Shown here piece by piece: positions 20,590 through 29,392 of a stretch of 51,294 nucleotides of DNA (positions within the stretch are counted from its first letter, which is position 1; every line of letters begins with the position of its first letter). The DNA lies in assembly GCA_963725415.1 (NCBI GenBank), contig CAVRZY010000022.1, positions 1 to 51,294 of the forward strand, in the 5' to 3' direction. This DNA comes from CAVRZY01 sp963725415. Its GTDB lineage: Bacteria; Acidobacteriota; Terriglobia; Bryobacterales; Bryobacteraceae. Below the pieces are notes generated by a model, which did no database searches, had not been told where the DNA came from, and worked only from the letters and a program-made list of their open reading frames with translations. The translations under genes were made by a program, and so were the position numbers.

Positions 20590-21369
20590 ATGTCCGCTCT
20601 CACTTTCTTTTATCCCGTGCTGGACGCGCTCAGCAGCGGGAAAGTCATCCGCAAGGCCGTGACGCTGGCCCTCCAGGTTCTCGGCATCCTCACGGTGCTG
20701 GGAGGACTCTATGCGCTCGTTAACATCCTCAAAGTATCTTTCCAGGCGCCTACCACGGAGTTCACCCTCGGTGGGCTGCTATTGGCCCTGATCTTTCTGG
20801 CCGCCGTAGCCTGCGTGGCGGAGATCTTCTTCTACCGCGCCGGCAAAGTCAAGGAACTGGTGGATTCCCCCTTCACGGTGATTCCGATTGTCTCCATCCT
20901 GTTCCGCGCGGTCGGAGAGATCTATGCAACTCTCTGCGTGGCCATCGGCGTGGGCGGGTGCCTGTTTGTCTGGCTCGCCAAGGCCAACCCGCTGTCTCTT
21001 CTAGGGGGATTGGGCGAGTTCATGCCCACGATCCTGGCCCAGGAGACTTTCGTGGGCGGCCTGTTGTTCATGGTCTACTTGTGCCTGGTGGGGTTTGTGA
21101 TGCTGGTCGTGTTCTACTTCCTCGCCGAATCCACCCTACTTCTGCCGGATATCGCCATGAACATTCGCCTGCTCCGGGGAGCAGTGGCCCCAGCCGCCCC
21201 GGCGGCGGCAGCGCCCCAGCCCGCGCCGATGCCCCAGGCCGCACCCATGCCCCAGGTCGCACCGGTCCCGCCACCCGCCCGACCGGTCACTCCAAGATGC
21301 CCGTCCTGTTCCGCGCCGCTGGATCCGGGAAGCGTGTTCTGCGGGAATTGCGGCGCGCGGGTGGTCTGA
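20590..21369 (+). CDS. Polytopic membrane protein with C-terminal zinc ribbon
   Basis: 259-residue protein of unknown function. Several hydrophobic segments span residues 20-190 (ALQVLGILTVLGGLYALV, LLLALIFLAAVACVAEIF, LLFMVYLCLVGFVMLVVFYF). A Pro/Ala/Met-rich linker follows, and then a single zinc ribbon in the last 23 residues, CPSCSAPLDPGSVFCGNCGA, with paired CxxC knuckles. Tethering a zinc ribbon to a membrane domain is the common theme of this cluster. GGAAGGAG lies eight bases upstream of the ATG. Its own hairpin/promoter copies that of the 19316 gene. Confidence 0.8.
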   Translation: MSALTFFYPVLDALSSGKVIRKAVTLALQVLGILTVLGGLYALVNILKVSFQAPTTEFTLGGLLLALIFLAAVACVAEIFFYRAGKVKELVDSPFTVIPIVSILFRAVGEIYATLCVAIGVGGCLFVWLAKANPLSLLGGLGEFMPTILAQETFVGGLLFMVYLCLVGFVMLVVFYFLAESTLLLPDIAMNIRLLRGAVAPAAPAAAAPQPAPMPQAAPMPQVAPVPPPARPVTPRCPSCSAPLDPGSVFCGNCGARVV

Positions 21370-21380
21370 TCCCCATAGCG

Positions 21381-23160
21381 ATGAACCATCCAGTAAAGAC
21401 CCTCTTGGCCGGGGCTGTCGTCGTCGCGCTCTCCCTGCTGCTGACGGGCTGCCTCGAGGTGCAGTTGAAATTCGACCTTCGAGACACCGGCAGCGGCACA
21501 GCGACGTGGATTATCGAAATCCCTAAAACCACCGCCGACACGCTCGGCCTGACCACCGACAAGCTGAAGGCGGAGCTTCTAAAAGACAGCCAGTTCCGGG
21601 GCCGCAACGTGCAGATCACCGCCGGCCGGGCCCCCAACGGCAACCAGATCCTGACCGCGGTGGTTCCGTTCGAGAACGTGCAGGAGATCAGTGCCAAAGA
21701 TTTGGCGATTGAGTTCCAGAAGAACCCCGACGGGAAGCAGTGTTCGTTTCGGATCGAGGCCGCAGGCCGCCCAGATGGTGCCGCTGACGATCAAAGTGGA
21801 GGTGCACATGCCGGGAAAGATCGTCAACTCGAATGCGGACTCGGTCAGCGGCAACGTGGCTTACTTTGACAGCCTGCACCGTCCGGGCGGCATCGCGGTG
21901 CAGTCTGAAACCGGCGGCTTCTTGTCTGGCAGCATGATCATCCTGTTGATCGGCGGCGTAGCGGCACTGGCGGCGATCCTCGTGCTGGTGATGCGGACCA
22001 GCAGGAGAAAAGCAGCCCCCGGCACAGTGGCAGCCTCCGCCACCCTGCGCTGCGCGCGCTGTGGAAGGGAAAACAGCGCTCCCTCGAAGTTCTGCCAGGG
22101 TTGTGGAAGCCCGCTTGCCCCTCCCGTCGCCGCCCCGGCTCCGGCCGCCGGCGCCGGCGCCGCTGAACCCGTCATGAGTTGTCCGAAATGCGGCGCCGCC
22201 GGAGCGCCGGGGAAGAAGTTCTGCGTCGGCTGCGGCCTTCCGCTGCTGCCTGGAGCCGTGCCGGCCGCCCTGCTTGTTTCTGCTGCGCCTTCGCCGCCGT
22301 TTGCTCCTGCTCCGCCTCCTCCAGCCACCCTGTATGTCTCCGCGCCTCCGCCGCCCTTTGCTCCCTCGCCACCCGCTCCGGAGGCCGCGCCGCAAGGGCA
22401 CGGCGTGCGAACCGCCCTCCTGGTGGCCAGTCTGTTGCTGCTGGTTGGCGCGACCGGCCTGCTCATCTACAAGGTCTCTTCCCAGAAGGACACGCCCGCT
22501 GAGGTGGCTCAGAAGCCCTCTGCGCCTGCTGCGACAAGCCCGGCGCCAGCGGAGGTGACTCCGCCCGCGGCTGTCCCCGGGGCCGCGGAACCTCAGACGG
22601 CAGCCCCGCCCCCACCGCCGCAGCAGGCAGCCGAGCCGCCGGTTTCAGCCAGCCCACCGAAGCGTCCATCCCCAGCACCCCGGACCGGCTCGCCACGCTC
22701 GTGGTCGCCGCCCACTTCGCTGCCGGTCGAGTCTCCGCCGCAGCCGGAGACCCAAAGCCCGCCTGTTCCGATACGCGAAGCTTCGCCCGCACCGGTGGCT
22801 GCGCCCGAGGCCCCTCCACTACCGCGCCAGCAGATCGAGATTCCGCGGCCGCAGCCGTCCCCCGGACTGGGGGCCGGGCCAGTCCGCTCCACGCCGGCCT
22901 ACAGCGGCCCGCGCTCTGGTGTGATCATTTGGTCCGGACAACTGGAGAAGAACGGGCTGGTCGAAATCAACGGACCGACTGCCTCCTTCGGCTCGCTGCG
23001 CGGCGAGCTGCCGGGCGTGGCGGTACTCGTGGACATCGATCCAAAGGACATTGGCGTGGCCGAGGCGCCCAGCCCCCAGAATGGCTGGAAGCGCCTGGTC
23101 CTTCGCAGCCGCACTCGCAAACACTCCGTCGTCACCATCCGGTGGACGGTGGTTCAATGA
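21381..23160 (+). CDS. LppM-like lipoprotein with two zinc ribbons, one frameshift
   Basis: Membrane protein assembled from two frames. The first part starts at 21381 with a lipoprotein signal (LLLTGC, Cys24) and an LppM-like domain (KFDLRDTGSGTATWIIEIPK). After KQCSFRIEAAG the frame breaks between about 21740 and 21772; the other frame continues with VPLTIKVEVHMPGKIVNSNA. A membrane helix follows (MIILLIGGVAALAAILVLVM), then two zinc ribbons (CARCGRENSAPSKFCQGCG and CPKCGAAGAPGKKFCVGCG), a second helix, a long Pro/Ala-rich linker and a C-terminal beta-rich domain ending SVVTIRWTVVQ. One extra base explains the break. Begins 11 bases after the previous stop. Confidence 0.75.
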
Positions 23161-23170
23161 AAGGAAACGC

Positions 23171-23769
23171 ATGAGAATCTGTAACCTGTTCTGGGCAGTG
23201 CTGACCCCGGTGCTTCTGGCTCCACTTCCGCTCCAGGCTCAGACCATCCCGCCGGATTCCGAATTCCACGCCAAGCTGCTGGCGCCTCTGAGCACCGAGA
23301 CCAATCGCAAGGGCGACAAAATCACGGCGCAGGTGGTCAGCCCCCAGGAATTCAACGGAGACATCATCGAGGGCGAAGTGAGGGAATCCAAGAGCGGCGG
23401 CAAGGTCAAAGGCCGGTCGGTTCTCAACTTCACCTTTCAGACGCTGAACCACGCGGGCGCCCAGGTGCCCATCCAGTCGCAGGTCAAATCGGTCGCCAAC
23501 TCGAAGGGCGTGCAGAATGCCGATGAGGAAGGCCGGGTGGTGGAGAAGAAGAACAACCTGGGCAAGACTGCCCTGGCGACAGGCATTGGCGCCTTGATCG
23601 GCGCCGCAGCCGGCGGCGCCAAGGGAGCCGCTATCGGGGCCGGGGTCGGAGCGGCAGCCTCCCTGGTGTTCATCCAAATGGCTGTGAAAGGCGCCAATGT
23701 GACCTTCGCACCGGGCAGCGAATTTGTCTTGTTGGTGAAGGAAAGAAGGAGTCGGGCACGGAGCAATAG
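23171..23769 (+). CDS. Exported glycine-zipper protein, C-terminus uncertain
   Basis: Secreted or periplasmic protein of about 200 residues. A signal peptide (LFWAVLTPVLLAPLPLQAQ) is followed by a beta-rich region (PPDSEFHAKLLAPLSTETNR, KITAQVVSPQEFNGDIIEG) and a glycine-zipper segment (TGIGALIGAAAGGAKGAAIG) typical of membrane-associated proteins. No function is assigned. As written, the frame does not stop and runs into the next gene. One added base in the A-rich stretch near 23750 would end the protein KESGTEQ with a TAG at 23767-23769, leaving a normal 60-base gap with the next ribosome-binding site. The end given here is that inference. Confidence 0.65.
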
Positions 23770-23829
23770 CCGCGCCGGGCTAGAGAGTTTCGAGCAAAGT
23801 TCAATGCTTTTTGGGGACAAGGAGGCATT

Positions 23830-24313
23830 ATGCCGTTTTGCGCGAATTGCGGGGCCCCGGTCGAGGGGCAGTTCTGTGGGAAATGCGGGACGCCACTTGC
23901 GGGAGGGGCGCCTCGAACAGGCCAACCCGGCGGGCCGGCGCCTCAACCGCCGGCTTCGGGCGGAGGGGCTCACCGAAAACGTAGCTTCCGCTCTCTGCTA
24001 CCTGGCAGGTCTGATCACGGGGATCATCTTCCTGGTGCTGGCTCCCTACAACCAAAGCAAGACCGTCAGGTTCCACGCCTTCCAGTCCATCTTCTTCAGT
24101 GTGGCCTGGATCGTGATCTGGATCCTGTATATGATCGTGGGCGGCTTCTTGGCGTTCGCGTTACCCTACGGGCTGGGCTTGCTGTGGGGCCTGATCGGCC
24201 TGCTCGTCTGGCTGGGGGGTCTGATTCTCTGGATTCTGCTGATGGTCAAGGCCTACCAGAACCAGAAATGGGTGCTGCCGGTGATCGGCCCGATCGCCGA
24301 TAAACAGGCGTAG
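23830..24313 (+). CDS. Zinc-ribbon membrane protein (DUF4870-like), one frameshift
   Basis: Starts MPFCANCGAPVEGQFCGKCG, a zinc ribbon with two CxxC knuckles, preceded by AAGGAGG. A Gly/Pro linker follows. After a run of four G (23965-23968) the frame must shift by one base to reach LTENVASALCYLAGLITGII, a domain of three or four membrane helices resembling DUF4870 (VLAPYNQSKTVRFHAFQSIF, then IGLLVWLGGLILWILLMV). Removing one G gives a continuous protein of about 160 residues ending IGPIADKQA. The function is unknown. It closes the zinc-ribbon cluster. Confidence 0.78.
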
Positions 24314-24329
24314 CCGCAGACCCGCTCGG

Positions 24330-25352
24330 GTGCGTCTAAGAAAAGTGCGGCTGTTTTGGTTCTGGCTCTGGGCGCCCGGCCTGCTGCTGGGCCAGGTTCC
24401 CCGCATCGGGGTGATCGACTTTTACGGCCTCCGCAAGCTCCCGGAGGCCCGCGTCCGCAGCGCACTCGGGGTCAGCGAGAAAGATGCGCTCCCGCGCTCC
24501 AAGGTGGACGTCGAGGAGCGCCTCGAGAGGATACCTGGCGTGGTCCGGGCGCGGCTCGAGGCGGTGTGCTGCGAGGGCGACCGCGCGATTCTCTACGTGG
24601 GCATCGAGGAGAAGGGCGCGCCACACTTCGACTATCGCCTCCCGCCCAGCTCCAACACCACCCTGCCACCCGATCTGGTGGAGACCTATCGCAAGTTCCT
24701 GGAGGCCTTCGAACGGGTCGCGCGCAGTGGCACTGTCGCGGAGGACCTCACGCACGGTTACTCCCTGATGGCCGACCCCGAGGGCCGCGCCCTTCAGGAG
24801 CAATTCCGGGCCTTCGCCGAACAGAACGTGGAACTTCTTCACGAGGTCCTGCGGGAGGCCAAAGACGACGAGCAGCGAGCCGTCGCGGCCTATGTGATCG
24901 GCTACGCCCCAAAGAAACGCGGTGTCGTCAACGACCTGCTGTATGCGATGCAGGATGCCCACGATGACGTGCGGGCCAACGCCATGCGGGCTCTGGGGGC
25001 CATCGCCGTGCTCGCCGCGCGGGAGCCCGATAGCGACCTGCGCATCTCGCCAACTTGGTTCATCGAGATGCTCAACTCGATCGTCTGGACCGACCGCCAG
25101 CGCGCGGCCACCGCCCTGGTCAACCTCACTGAGAGCCGCAATCCCGGCGTCCTCGAGCAGCTCCGCGAGCGCGCCTTGCCCTCTCTGGTCGAAATGGCGC
25201 AATGGAAGACCCTGGCCCACGCCCTGCCCGCCTACCTGGTGCTGGGCCGCATCGCCGGCTGGTCCGATAAAGACATTCAGGACGCATGGTCAAAAGGCGA
25301 GCGGGATCGAGTAATTCTGCAAGTTGCCAGCCCCCCCAGCCGCAAGCGCTGA
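24330..25352 (+). CDS. Exported POTRA-like and HEAT-repeat protein
   Basis: 340-residue protein with a signal peptide (VRLFWFWLWAPGLLLGQ). Residues about 25-95 look like a POTRA domain (IDFYGLRKLPEARVRSALGV, then VEERLERIPGVVRARLE), the fold used by FtsQ, BamA and related periplasmic chaperone-like domains. The rest is helical with HEAT-like repeats (QRAVAAYVIGYAPKKRGVVN, DVRANAMRALGAIAVLAARE). It is probably a periplasmic scaffold; no enzyme motif is visible. The start is a GTG at 24330; a GTG at 24345 is also possible. It begins 16 bases after the zinc-ribbon cluster and may belong to it. Confidence 0.75.
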   Translation: MRLRKVRLFWFWLWAPGLLLGQVPRIGVIDFYGLRKLPEARVRSALGVSEKDALPRSKVDVEERLERIPGVVRARLEAVCCEGDRAILYVGIEEKGAPHFDYRLPPSSNTTLPPDLVETYRKFLEAFERVARSGTVAEDLTHGYSLMADPEGRALQEQFRAFAEQNVELLHEVLREAKDDEQRAVAAYVIGYAPKKRGVVNDLLYAMQDAHDDVRANAMRALGAIAVLAAREPDSDLRISPTWFIEMLNSIVWTDRQRAATALVNLTESRNPGVLEQLRERALPSLVEMAQWKTLAHALPAYLVLGRIAGWSDKDIQDAWSKGERDRVILQVASPPSRKR

Positions 25353-25353
25353 C

Positions 25354-26193
25354 CTACCGCAGCCCTCGCTCCCTCAGATACCGGATTAGCTCCGCGGGAT
25401 CGTCGGTGATGATGGCGTCCACGCCGGCGCGGATCAGCTTGTCCCACTCCTCGGGCGTGTCGGCGGTCCACGGGATTACCTCCAGCCCGGCGGCGTGGGC
25501 AGCACGCACCTTTTCGACCGTGACCAGCTTGTGCTGAGGCGAGATGATGCCGGCGCCGGCTTCGCGCGCCAGCGAGACGAAATCGCGGTCGCCGGATTGG
25601 TACAGCGCGGACAGGCGGATCTCCGGAGCGAGCCTCTTCATGGCGTGCAGGGTGCGGAAGTCGAAGGACTGCAGGACCACCCGCGCCCTCATCTTGTGCC
25701 TGTCGATGGCCTCCAGCAGCAAGCCCGCGAACCGTTCCGGCGAAGGCGTGTACTGCGGTTTTTCCGGGAAGATTTTGGTCTCGACGTTGAACTGAATGCT
25801 GTTCCCCTGCCCCAGCTCGAGCACCTGGTCAAGGGTGGGGACGCGGCTGCCGGGAACCGGCGTTTGCTTGGGGAACTGGGGGTGCTTGAGCGAGCCGCAA
25901 TCCCAGGCGCGCAGCTCCGCCAGGGTCAGCTCGCGAATCACGCGGCTGCCGGGCGGCGCGGTGCAGATCTGCGGGTTCAATCCGGGATCGTGCGACACCA
26001 CCAGCACGTCATCCCTGGTGACCGCCACGTCGAGTTCTAGGAAATCGGCGCCCGCCTGAAGGGCATGGCGGAAGGCCGTCAGGGTGTTCTCCGGAAACAC
26101 AGCCCGCGCGCCCCGGTGCCCGTGCACGGCGATGCGCGGCGCGGCCATCCCCAAGGCAGCAATCATCGACAGCGCGATCAATTCCGGTTGCAC
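25354..26193 (-). CDS. Glycerophosphodiester phosphodiesterase
   Basis: Hydrolyses glycerophosphodiesters to glycerol 3-phosphate and an alcohol. The 279-residue protein has a short N-terminal hydrophobic stretch (LIALSMIAALGMAAP), suggesting export. The GDPD signatures are clear: HGHRGARAVFPENTLTAF with the catalytic His/Arg/Glu, LELDVAVTRDDVLVVSHDP with the metal Asp and second His, and a C-terminal PWTADTPEEWDKLIRAGVDA TIM-barrel end. Family length is normal. It is convergent with the HEAT-repeat gene, one base apart, and appears to be transcribed alone. Confidence 0.92.
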   Translation of the reverse strand: MQPELIALSMIAALGMAAPRIAVHGHRGARAVFPENTLTAFRHALQAGADFLELDVAVTRDDVLVVSHDPGLNPQICTAPPGSRVIRELTLAELRAWDCGSLKHPQFPKQTPVPGSRVPTLDQVLELGQGNSIQFNVETKIFPEKPQYTPSPERFAGLLLEAIDRHKMRARVVLQSFDFRTLHAMKRLAPEIRLSALYQSGDRDFVSLAREAGAGIISPQHKLVTVEKVRAAHAAGLEVIPWTADTPEEWDKLIRAGVDAIITDDPAELIRYLRERGLR

Positions 26194-26300
26194 TCCCCGA
26201 GTATACAGCAGGGCACTCGCATTACAGTTGCAGCCCTTTCGGCGCCAGGGGCAGCGAGCGAAGGCGGAGTCCGGTTAGAATATGCTTACGGAGGCAGCAG

Positions 26301-26591
26301 GTGAGTGTTGAGGAATTGCTGAGGGCAAAGCGCACAGAGATCTTGGCAGCCGCTGCCAGGCACGGCGCCTCGAACCTGCGCATATTCGGCTCACTGGCAA
26401 GGGGAGATGCTGATCGGCGCAGTGACATCGACCTGCTTATCGACCTGGAGCCGGGACGAAGCCTGCTGGACCACGCCGCGCTTGCCATCGACCTAAACAG
26501 ACTGCTTGGCCGCAAGATCGACGTTGTGAGCGCACGCGGACTTCGTCCGCGGATGCGCGAGCGTGTACTCCGAGAGGCCATTCCGCTTTGA
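26301..26591 (+). CDS. mntA: MNT-domain nucleotidyltransferase, antitoxin MntA
   Basis: 96-residue minimal nucleotidyltransferase. GSLARGDADRRSDIDLLID contains the GS motif and the two catalytic Asp of the polymerase-beta fold. It is paired with a HEPN-domain protein whose start overlaps its stop (TTGA). In characterised MNT-HEPN toxin-antitoxin pairs, MntA AMPylates the HepT toxin on a Tyr and so neutralises it; by homology the same is expected here. The start is a GTG at 26301. Confidence 0.88.
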   Translation: MSVEELLRAKRTEILAAAARHGASNLRIFGSLARGDADRRSDIDLLIDLEPGRSLLDHAALAIDLNRLLGRKIDVVSARGLRPRMRERVLREAIPL

Positions 26592-26932
26592 GAGACGACT
26601 CAGAACGCCTCCGAGACATCCTCGAAGCCATCGAGAGAATCGAAAAACACGCGGGGCGAGACCGTCAGGCTTTTGAGAGTGACGAACTTGTGCAGACCTG
26701 GGTCATCCACCAACTTCAGACCATCGGAGAGGCGGCTCGGCACCTGTCCCGAGGCTTCCGAAGACACCATTCGGACCCCCTTTGGCAGCAGATCATCGCG
26801 ATGCGCCATATTCTCGTGCACGAATACTTCGCTCTGGATCTGGAAGAAATCTGGGCCATGGTGGAGCGCGACCTTCCGGTCATTAAACACACGATCGAAG
26901 TGATCTTGAAAGGAGCCGGTGAGACAACATAG
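26588..26932 (+). CDS. hepT: HEPN-domain RNase toxin HepT
   Basis: 114-residue helical HEPN protein. The motif RHILVHEY fits RX4HXY, the RNase active site and AMPylation site of HepT toxins. Other family features are VIHQLQTIGEAARHLS and IKHTIEVIL. It starts at a TTG overlapping the mntA stop, so the two are coupled. It is expected to cleave RNA, or tRNA ends, when not modified by MntA. Both genes look intact, making this the most complete toxin-antitoxin pair in the window apart from the PIN/Phd one. Confidence 0.88.
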   Translation: MRDDSERLRDILEAIERIEKHAGRDRQAFESDELVQTWVIHQLQTIGEAARHLSRGFRRHHSDPLWQQIIAMRHILVHEYFALDLEEIWAMVERDLPVIKHTIEVILKGAGETT

Positions 26933-26976
26933 CGTTCCTGCCGTCGTGAGCGACGACAGGGCTGTCACTCAGACAC

Positions 26977-27351
26977 TCAATTGGCCCGCTTGGCTGTCAT
27001 CTCGAAGGTGCGGTCCATCTCAGGGATGCTGACGGTGAACTTGATCTCGTCGCCGGCCACCTTGCCCTTGTAGAGCATCTTGACGTCGTTGCCACCAAAG
27101 TTGCGCGTCACCGAGAAAGAGATTTCATCCCCGCTGACCTTGCCGTCGTCGATCTTGGCTTCTCCCATGGCGCTACCGACGGTCCCAGTGAGCTTGGCGC
27201 CGTCCACTTGGAAGGCGAAGGTAGTGGTGCGACTTTGGCCATCCGGCGTGGTGAACTCGGCCTTCCACTTGCCGCTGACATCCGCCGCCCAGAGGGCCGT
27301 CAGAAGAATTGCGATCACGGCAACGCCCCGTACGAGCGCCCGAATTCTCAT
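26977..27351 (-). CDS. Small secreted beta-rich protein
   Basis: 124-residue protein with a signal peptide (VAVIAILLTALWAADVSG) and a repeated beta-strand pattern (GKWKAEFTTPDGQSRTTTFA, GDEISFSVTRNFGGNDVKML, GDEIKFTVSIPEMDRTFEMT). This looks like a small lipocalin- or calycin-like barrel, a type common in Solibacter-like genomes. No function is assigned. It follows the hepT gene convergently and precedes the TIM-barrel gene with a short gap. Confidence 0.75.
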   Translation of the reverse strand: MRIRALVRGVAVIAILLTALWAADVSGKWKAEFTTPDGQSRTTTFAFQVDGAKLTGTVGSAMGEAKIDDGKVSGDEISFSVTRNFGGNDVKMLYKGKVAGDEIKFTVSIPEMDRTFEMTAKRAN

Positions 27352-27403
27352 TTTGTCTCTCCTTTCTTGAGCTATGGAGCGCAGGCCGGAAATGCTACAG
27401 GCC

Positions 27404-28288
27404 TTACGCCGATAACAGACGATCCAGCAGCCGTTTGGCGGCTTGGATCCCTTCGAACTCGGTGAGCCGGTTGCCTTCGTACTCGATCCCGACCCACTCG
27501 TGGTAGCCGGCTTCCAGCACGACCTTCATCATCCGGTTCATGTCGATGGTGGTCTCCCCGCCATCCGGGCCGAAGTCATAGCACTTGAAGCTGACGCCCT
27601 TGGCGTAGGGCATCAGCTTGCGTACCGCCTCGTAGCGGTCGATCTCCTTGGGGAAATTCCCGAAGTCGGGCAACGTGCCGAAGTTGGGCAGGTTCACCAG
27701 CTTCATGAGCCTGACCACCACGTCCGGGTCGGAGGAAATGCCTCCGTGGTTCTCGATGATCACGTTGATCTTGTACGCCTGAGCGTACCCGCAGAGATTG
27801 TTGAAACTCTCGGAGCAGCGCTTGACGAAGTCGTCGATCTCAGCCGGAGTCGAGGGCTGCTTCTCCGGATACATGTTGGTGCGGATGGAGTGGCAGCCCA
27901 GTTCGGCGGCGATCTGGACCCACTTGCGGTGATTCACTGCGGCCTGCATGCGGGTGCCCCGATCGGAATGGCCCATCATGCCCTCGCCGTCGCACATTAG
28001 TAGCACGCCCTTGGTGCCGGTCTTCTGCATGTTCAACTTCAGCCGCCGGATGTAGTCCTCGGTGGGGGCTTCCCACAACCCATTGACGAACTCCAGGCCC
28101 TCGATGCCGAACTGCTCGCGGGCGATGCGCGGGAAATCCAGGTTGGTAATCAGGCGCGAGCCAATGGCCCGGTGAATGGACCACTCGGCCAGCGAGATGC
28201 GGAATTTCTGCTCAGCGGCCCGCGCGGGAGCGCTCGCAAGAGGAGCAGTAGCCAGTCCTGTGCTCTTCAGAAAAGTGCGGCGATTCAT
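27404..28288 (-). CDS. Tat-exported sugar isomerase/epimerase-like TIM barrel
   Basis: 294-residue protein of the xylose-isomerase-like TIM-barrel family (hydroxypyruvate isomerase / sugar phosphate epimerase type). The N-terminus is a twin-arginine signal, MNRRTFLKSTGLATAP. The barrel shows INVIIENHGGISSDPDVVVR with the metal-binding Glu, LPDFGNFPKEIDRYEAVR and GYHEWVGIEYEGNRLTEFEG. The substrate is unknown. Export through Tat matches the two Gfo/Idh proteins of this window and suggests extracytoplasmic carbohydrate chemistry. The upstream region is the repeat field. Confidence 0.88.
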   Translation of the reverse strand: MNRRTFLKSTGLATAPLASAPARAAEQKFRISLAEWSIHRAIGSRLITNLDFPRIAREQFGIEGLEFVNGLWEAPTEDYIRRLKLNMQKTGTKGVLLMCDGEGMMGHSDRGTRMQAAVNHRKWVQIAAELGCHSIRTNMYPEKQPSTPAEIDDFVKRCSESFNNLCGYAQAYKINVIIENHGGISSDPDVVVRLMKLVNLPNFGTLPDFGNFPKEIDRYEAVRKLMPYAKGVSFKCYDFGPDGGETTIDMNRMMKVVLEAGYHEWVGIEYEGNRLTEFEGIQAAKRLLDRLLSA

Positions 28289-28549
28289 GCCTCCTATACT
28301 AGCAATTCCGGCGGCGCGGGAGCCTGGGAAACCCGGGGCCGTGTGTGACCGTGGGGCGGCAGGTTTTTACGCTTCCGCAAACTGCCTCCGGAGACGCCTT
28401 CAAGGGCTTGCCCTCACCCATTTTCCTGAGCGGGGCGGTTCGGCAAGGGCAATTCGGGGACAGTCCTCCATGAGGTAGCCCTCAGCCGCCAAGATGACAA
28501 TGGGGAGATCCGCGCCAGTCGCCGAATTACGCGGGTTAGTGCGGGGGGG

Positions 28550-28613
28550 TAATTCGGGTACAGGCCACGAATTTCGCGAAAGCGGCGAAATTCGCGCCAG
28601 TCCCCGAATTACG
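28550..28613. repeat. REP-like palindrome, copy 3
   Basis: TAATTCGGGTACAGGCCACG on the left mirrors CCAGTCCCCGAATTA on the right, with inner arms CGAATTTCGC and GCGAAATTCG around a short loop. Confidence 0.82.
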
Positions 28614-28739
28614 CCGGTTACCGCAGATGAGAATGGCGAGATTTTCGAGAGAGGCCTGGATGAGGCAGCCCTCAGCCGCCCAGATGAAAATGGGGAGATT
28701 CGCGCCAGTCGCCGAATCACGCGGGTTAGTGCGGGGGGG

Positions 28740-28803
28740 TAATTCGGGTACAGGCCACGAATTTCGCACAGGCGGCGAAATTCGCGCCTGTCCCCGAATT
28801 ACG
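28740..28803. repeat. REP-like palindrome, copy 4
   Basis: Nearly identical to copy 3, 190 bases further on; its right arm reads GCGCCTGTCCCCGAATTA, slightly closer to a perfect palindrome. Confidence 0.82.
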
Positions 28804-28938
28804 CGGGTTGGCGCAGATGAGAATGGCGAGATTTTCGAGAGAGCTCCGGGGGCAGGCAGCAGCACGGCACTTTCCGGTCGCGGACTTCCTCATGGACCAG
28901 CTTCCCGCGAGGTGGCGCGATAGCGGCCGAGGCGCCGC

Positions 28939-29392
28939 CTATTCGGCCAGCAAGCGCTCCAGCAGGTCCTGCACACCAAGTTGCGGCGCCCACTCTCGCA
29001 GGTACTCCAAGTCGAGCGCCGGGCCTCGCACGCGGACGATTCCCCGCAGGTCGTTCCACTGGCGCTCGGAGGTTTCACCGCCGACGCGATACCACTCCAG
29101 CTTGGCCAGGAGGGTGTCTTCCGCCGTGGCCACCGCGCAGCGGATGGACACATTGCCGAACTGTGTCGCTTCCGCCATCAGCCGGCGCCGTAGCTGGCTC
29201 TGGTGGTACGGATCCGGCAGAGCCGGAAAGATGTCGAACTTGAAAGTGCTGGCGTGCGACCAGGTCAACATCCATGGTCGGGCGGGCAATTCCGTGAATG
29301 GAACTGGCGACCGAGCCGCCGACCATGTAGGGAATGGCCAGGCCGTCGAGAACTTCGACCAGGCGCTTAAGGGCGTCTGCCGGGGTTATCAT
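28939..29392 (-). pseudogene. Nucleotidyltransferase-like gene with internal deletion
   Basis: The N-terminal part (MITPADALKRLVEVLDGL, YMVGGSVASSIHGIARPTMD, VDLVA) is a nucleotidyltransferase of the kind found in AbiEii-like or DUF6036-like proteins, with GGS and DVD motifs. The frame then breaks near 29260. The rest is in another frame (STFKFDIFPALPDPYHQSQ, ATAEDTLLAKLEWYRVGGET, SERQWNDLRGIVRVRGPALD). From memory of this family, about 40 residues normally lie between VDLVA and the FKFDIFP strand, so both a deletion and a frame change are inferred. It overlaps the preceding small gene by 26 bases, the usual pairing. Confidence 0.75.

Larger units (their letters stand above)
28470..28850. repeat. 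190-bp unit duplicated in tandem
   Basis: ATGAGGTAGCCCTCAGCCGC at 28470 recurs as ATGAGGCAGCCCTCAGCCGC at 28660, and GCAGATGAGAATGGCGAG at 28623 recurs at 28813, giving a 190-base period with high but imperfect identity. Each unit contains one complete palindrome of the REP-like type. Confidence 0.85.
28289..28938. other. 650-bp repeat field without genes
   Basis: No convincing coding frame. It holds the GAGCGGGGCGGTTCGGCAAG flank also seen at 19100, a 190-bp tandem duplication (28470-28850) and two REP-like palindromes inside it. Frames that cross it are low-complexity readings of the repeats. Confidence 0.7.

Noticed and set aside
28289..28938. CRISPR array
   Set aside because: The repeats are palindromic, only two units with a 190-base period, and lack the 25-40-base repeat/spacer rhythm; no cas gene is present.
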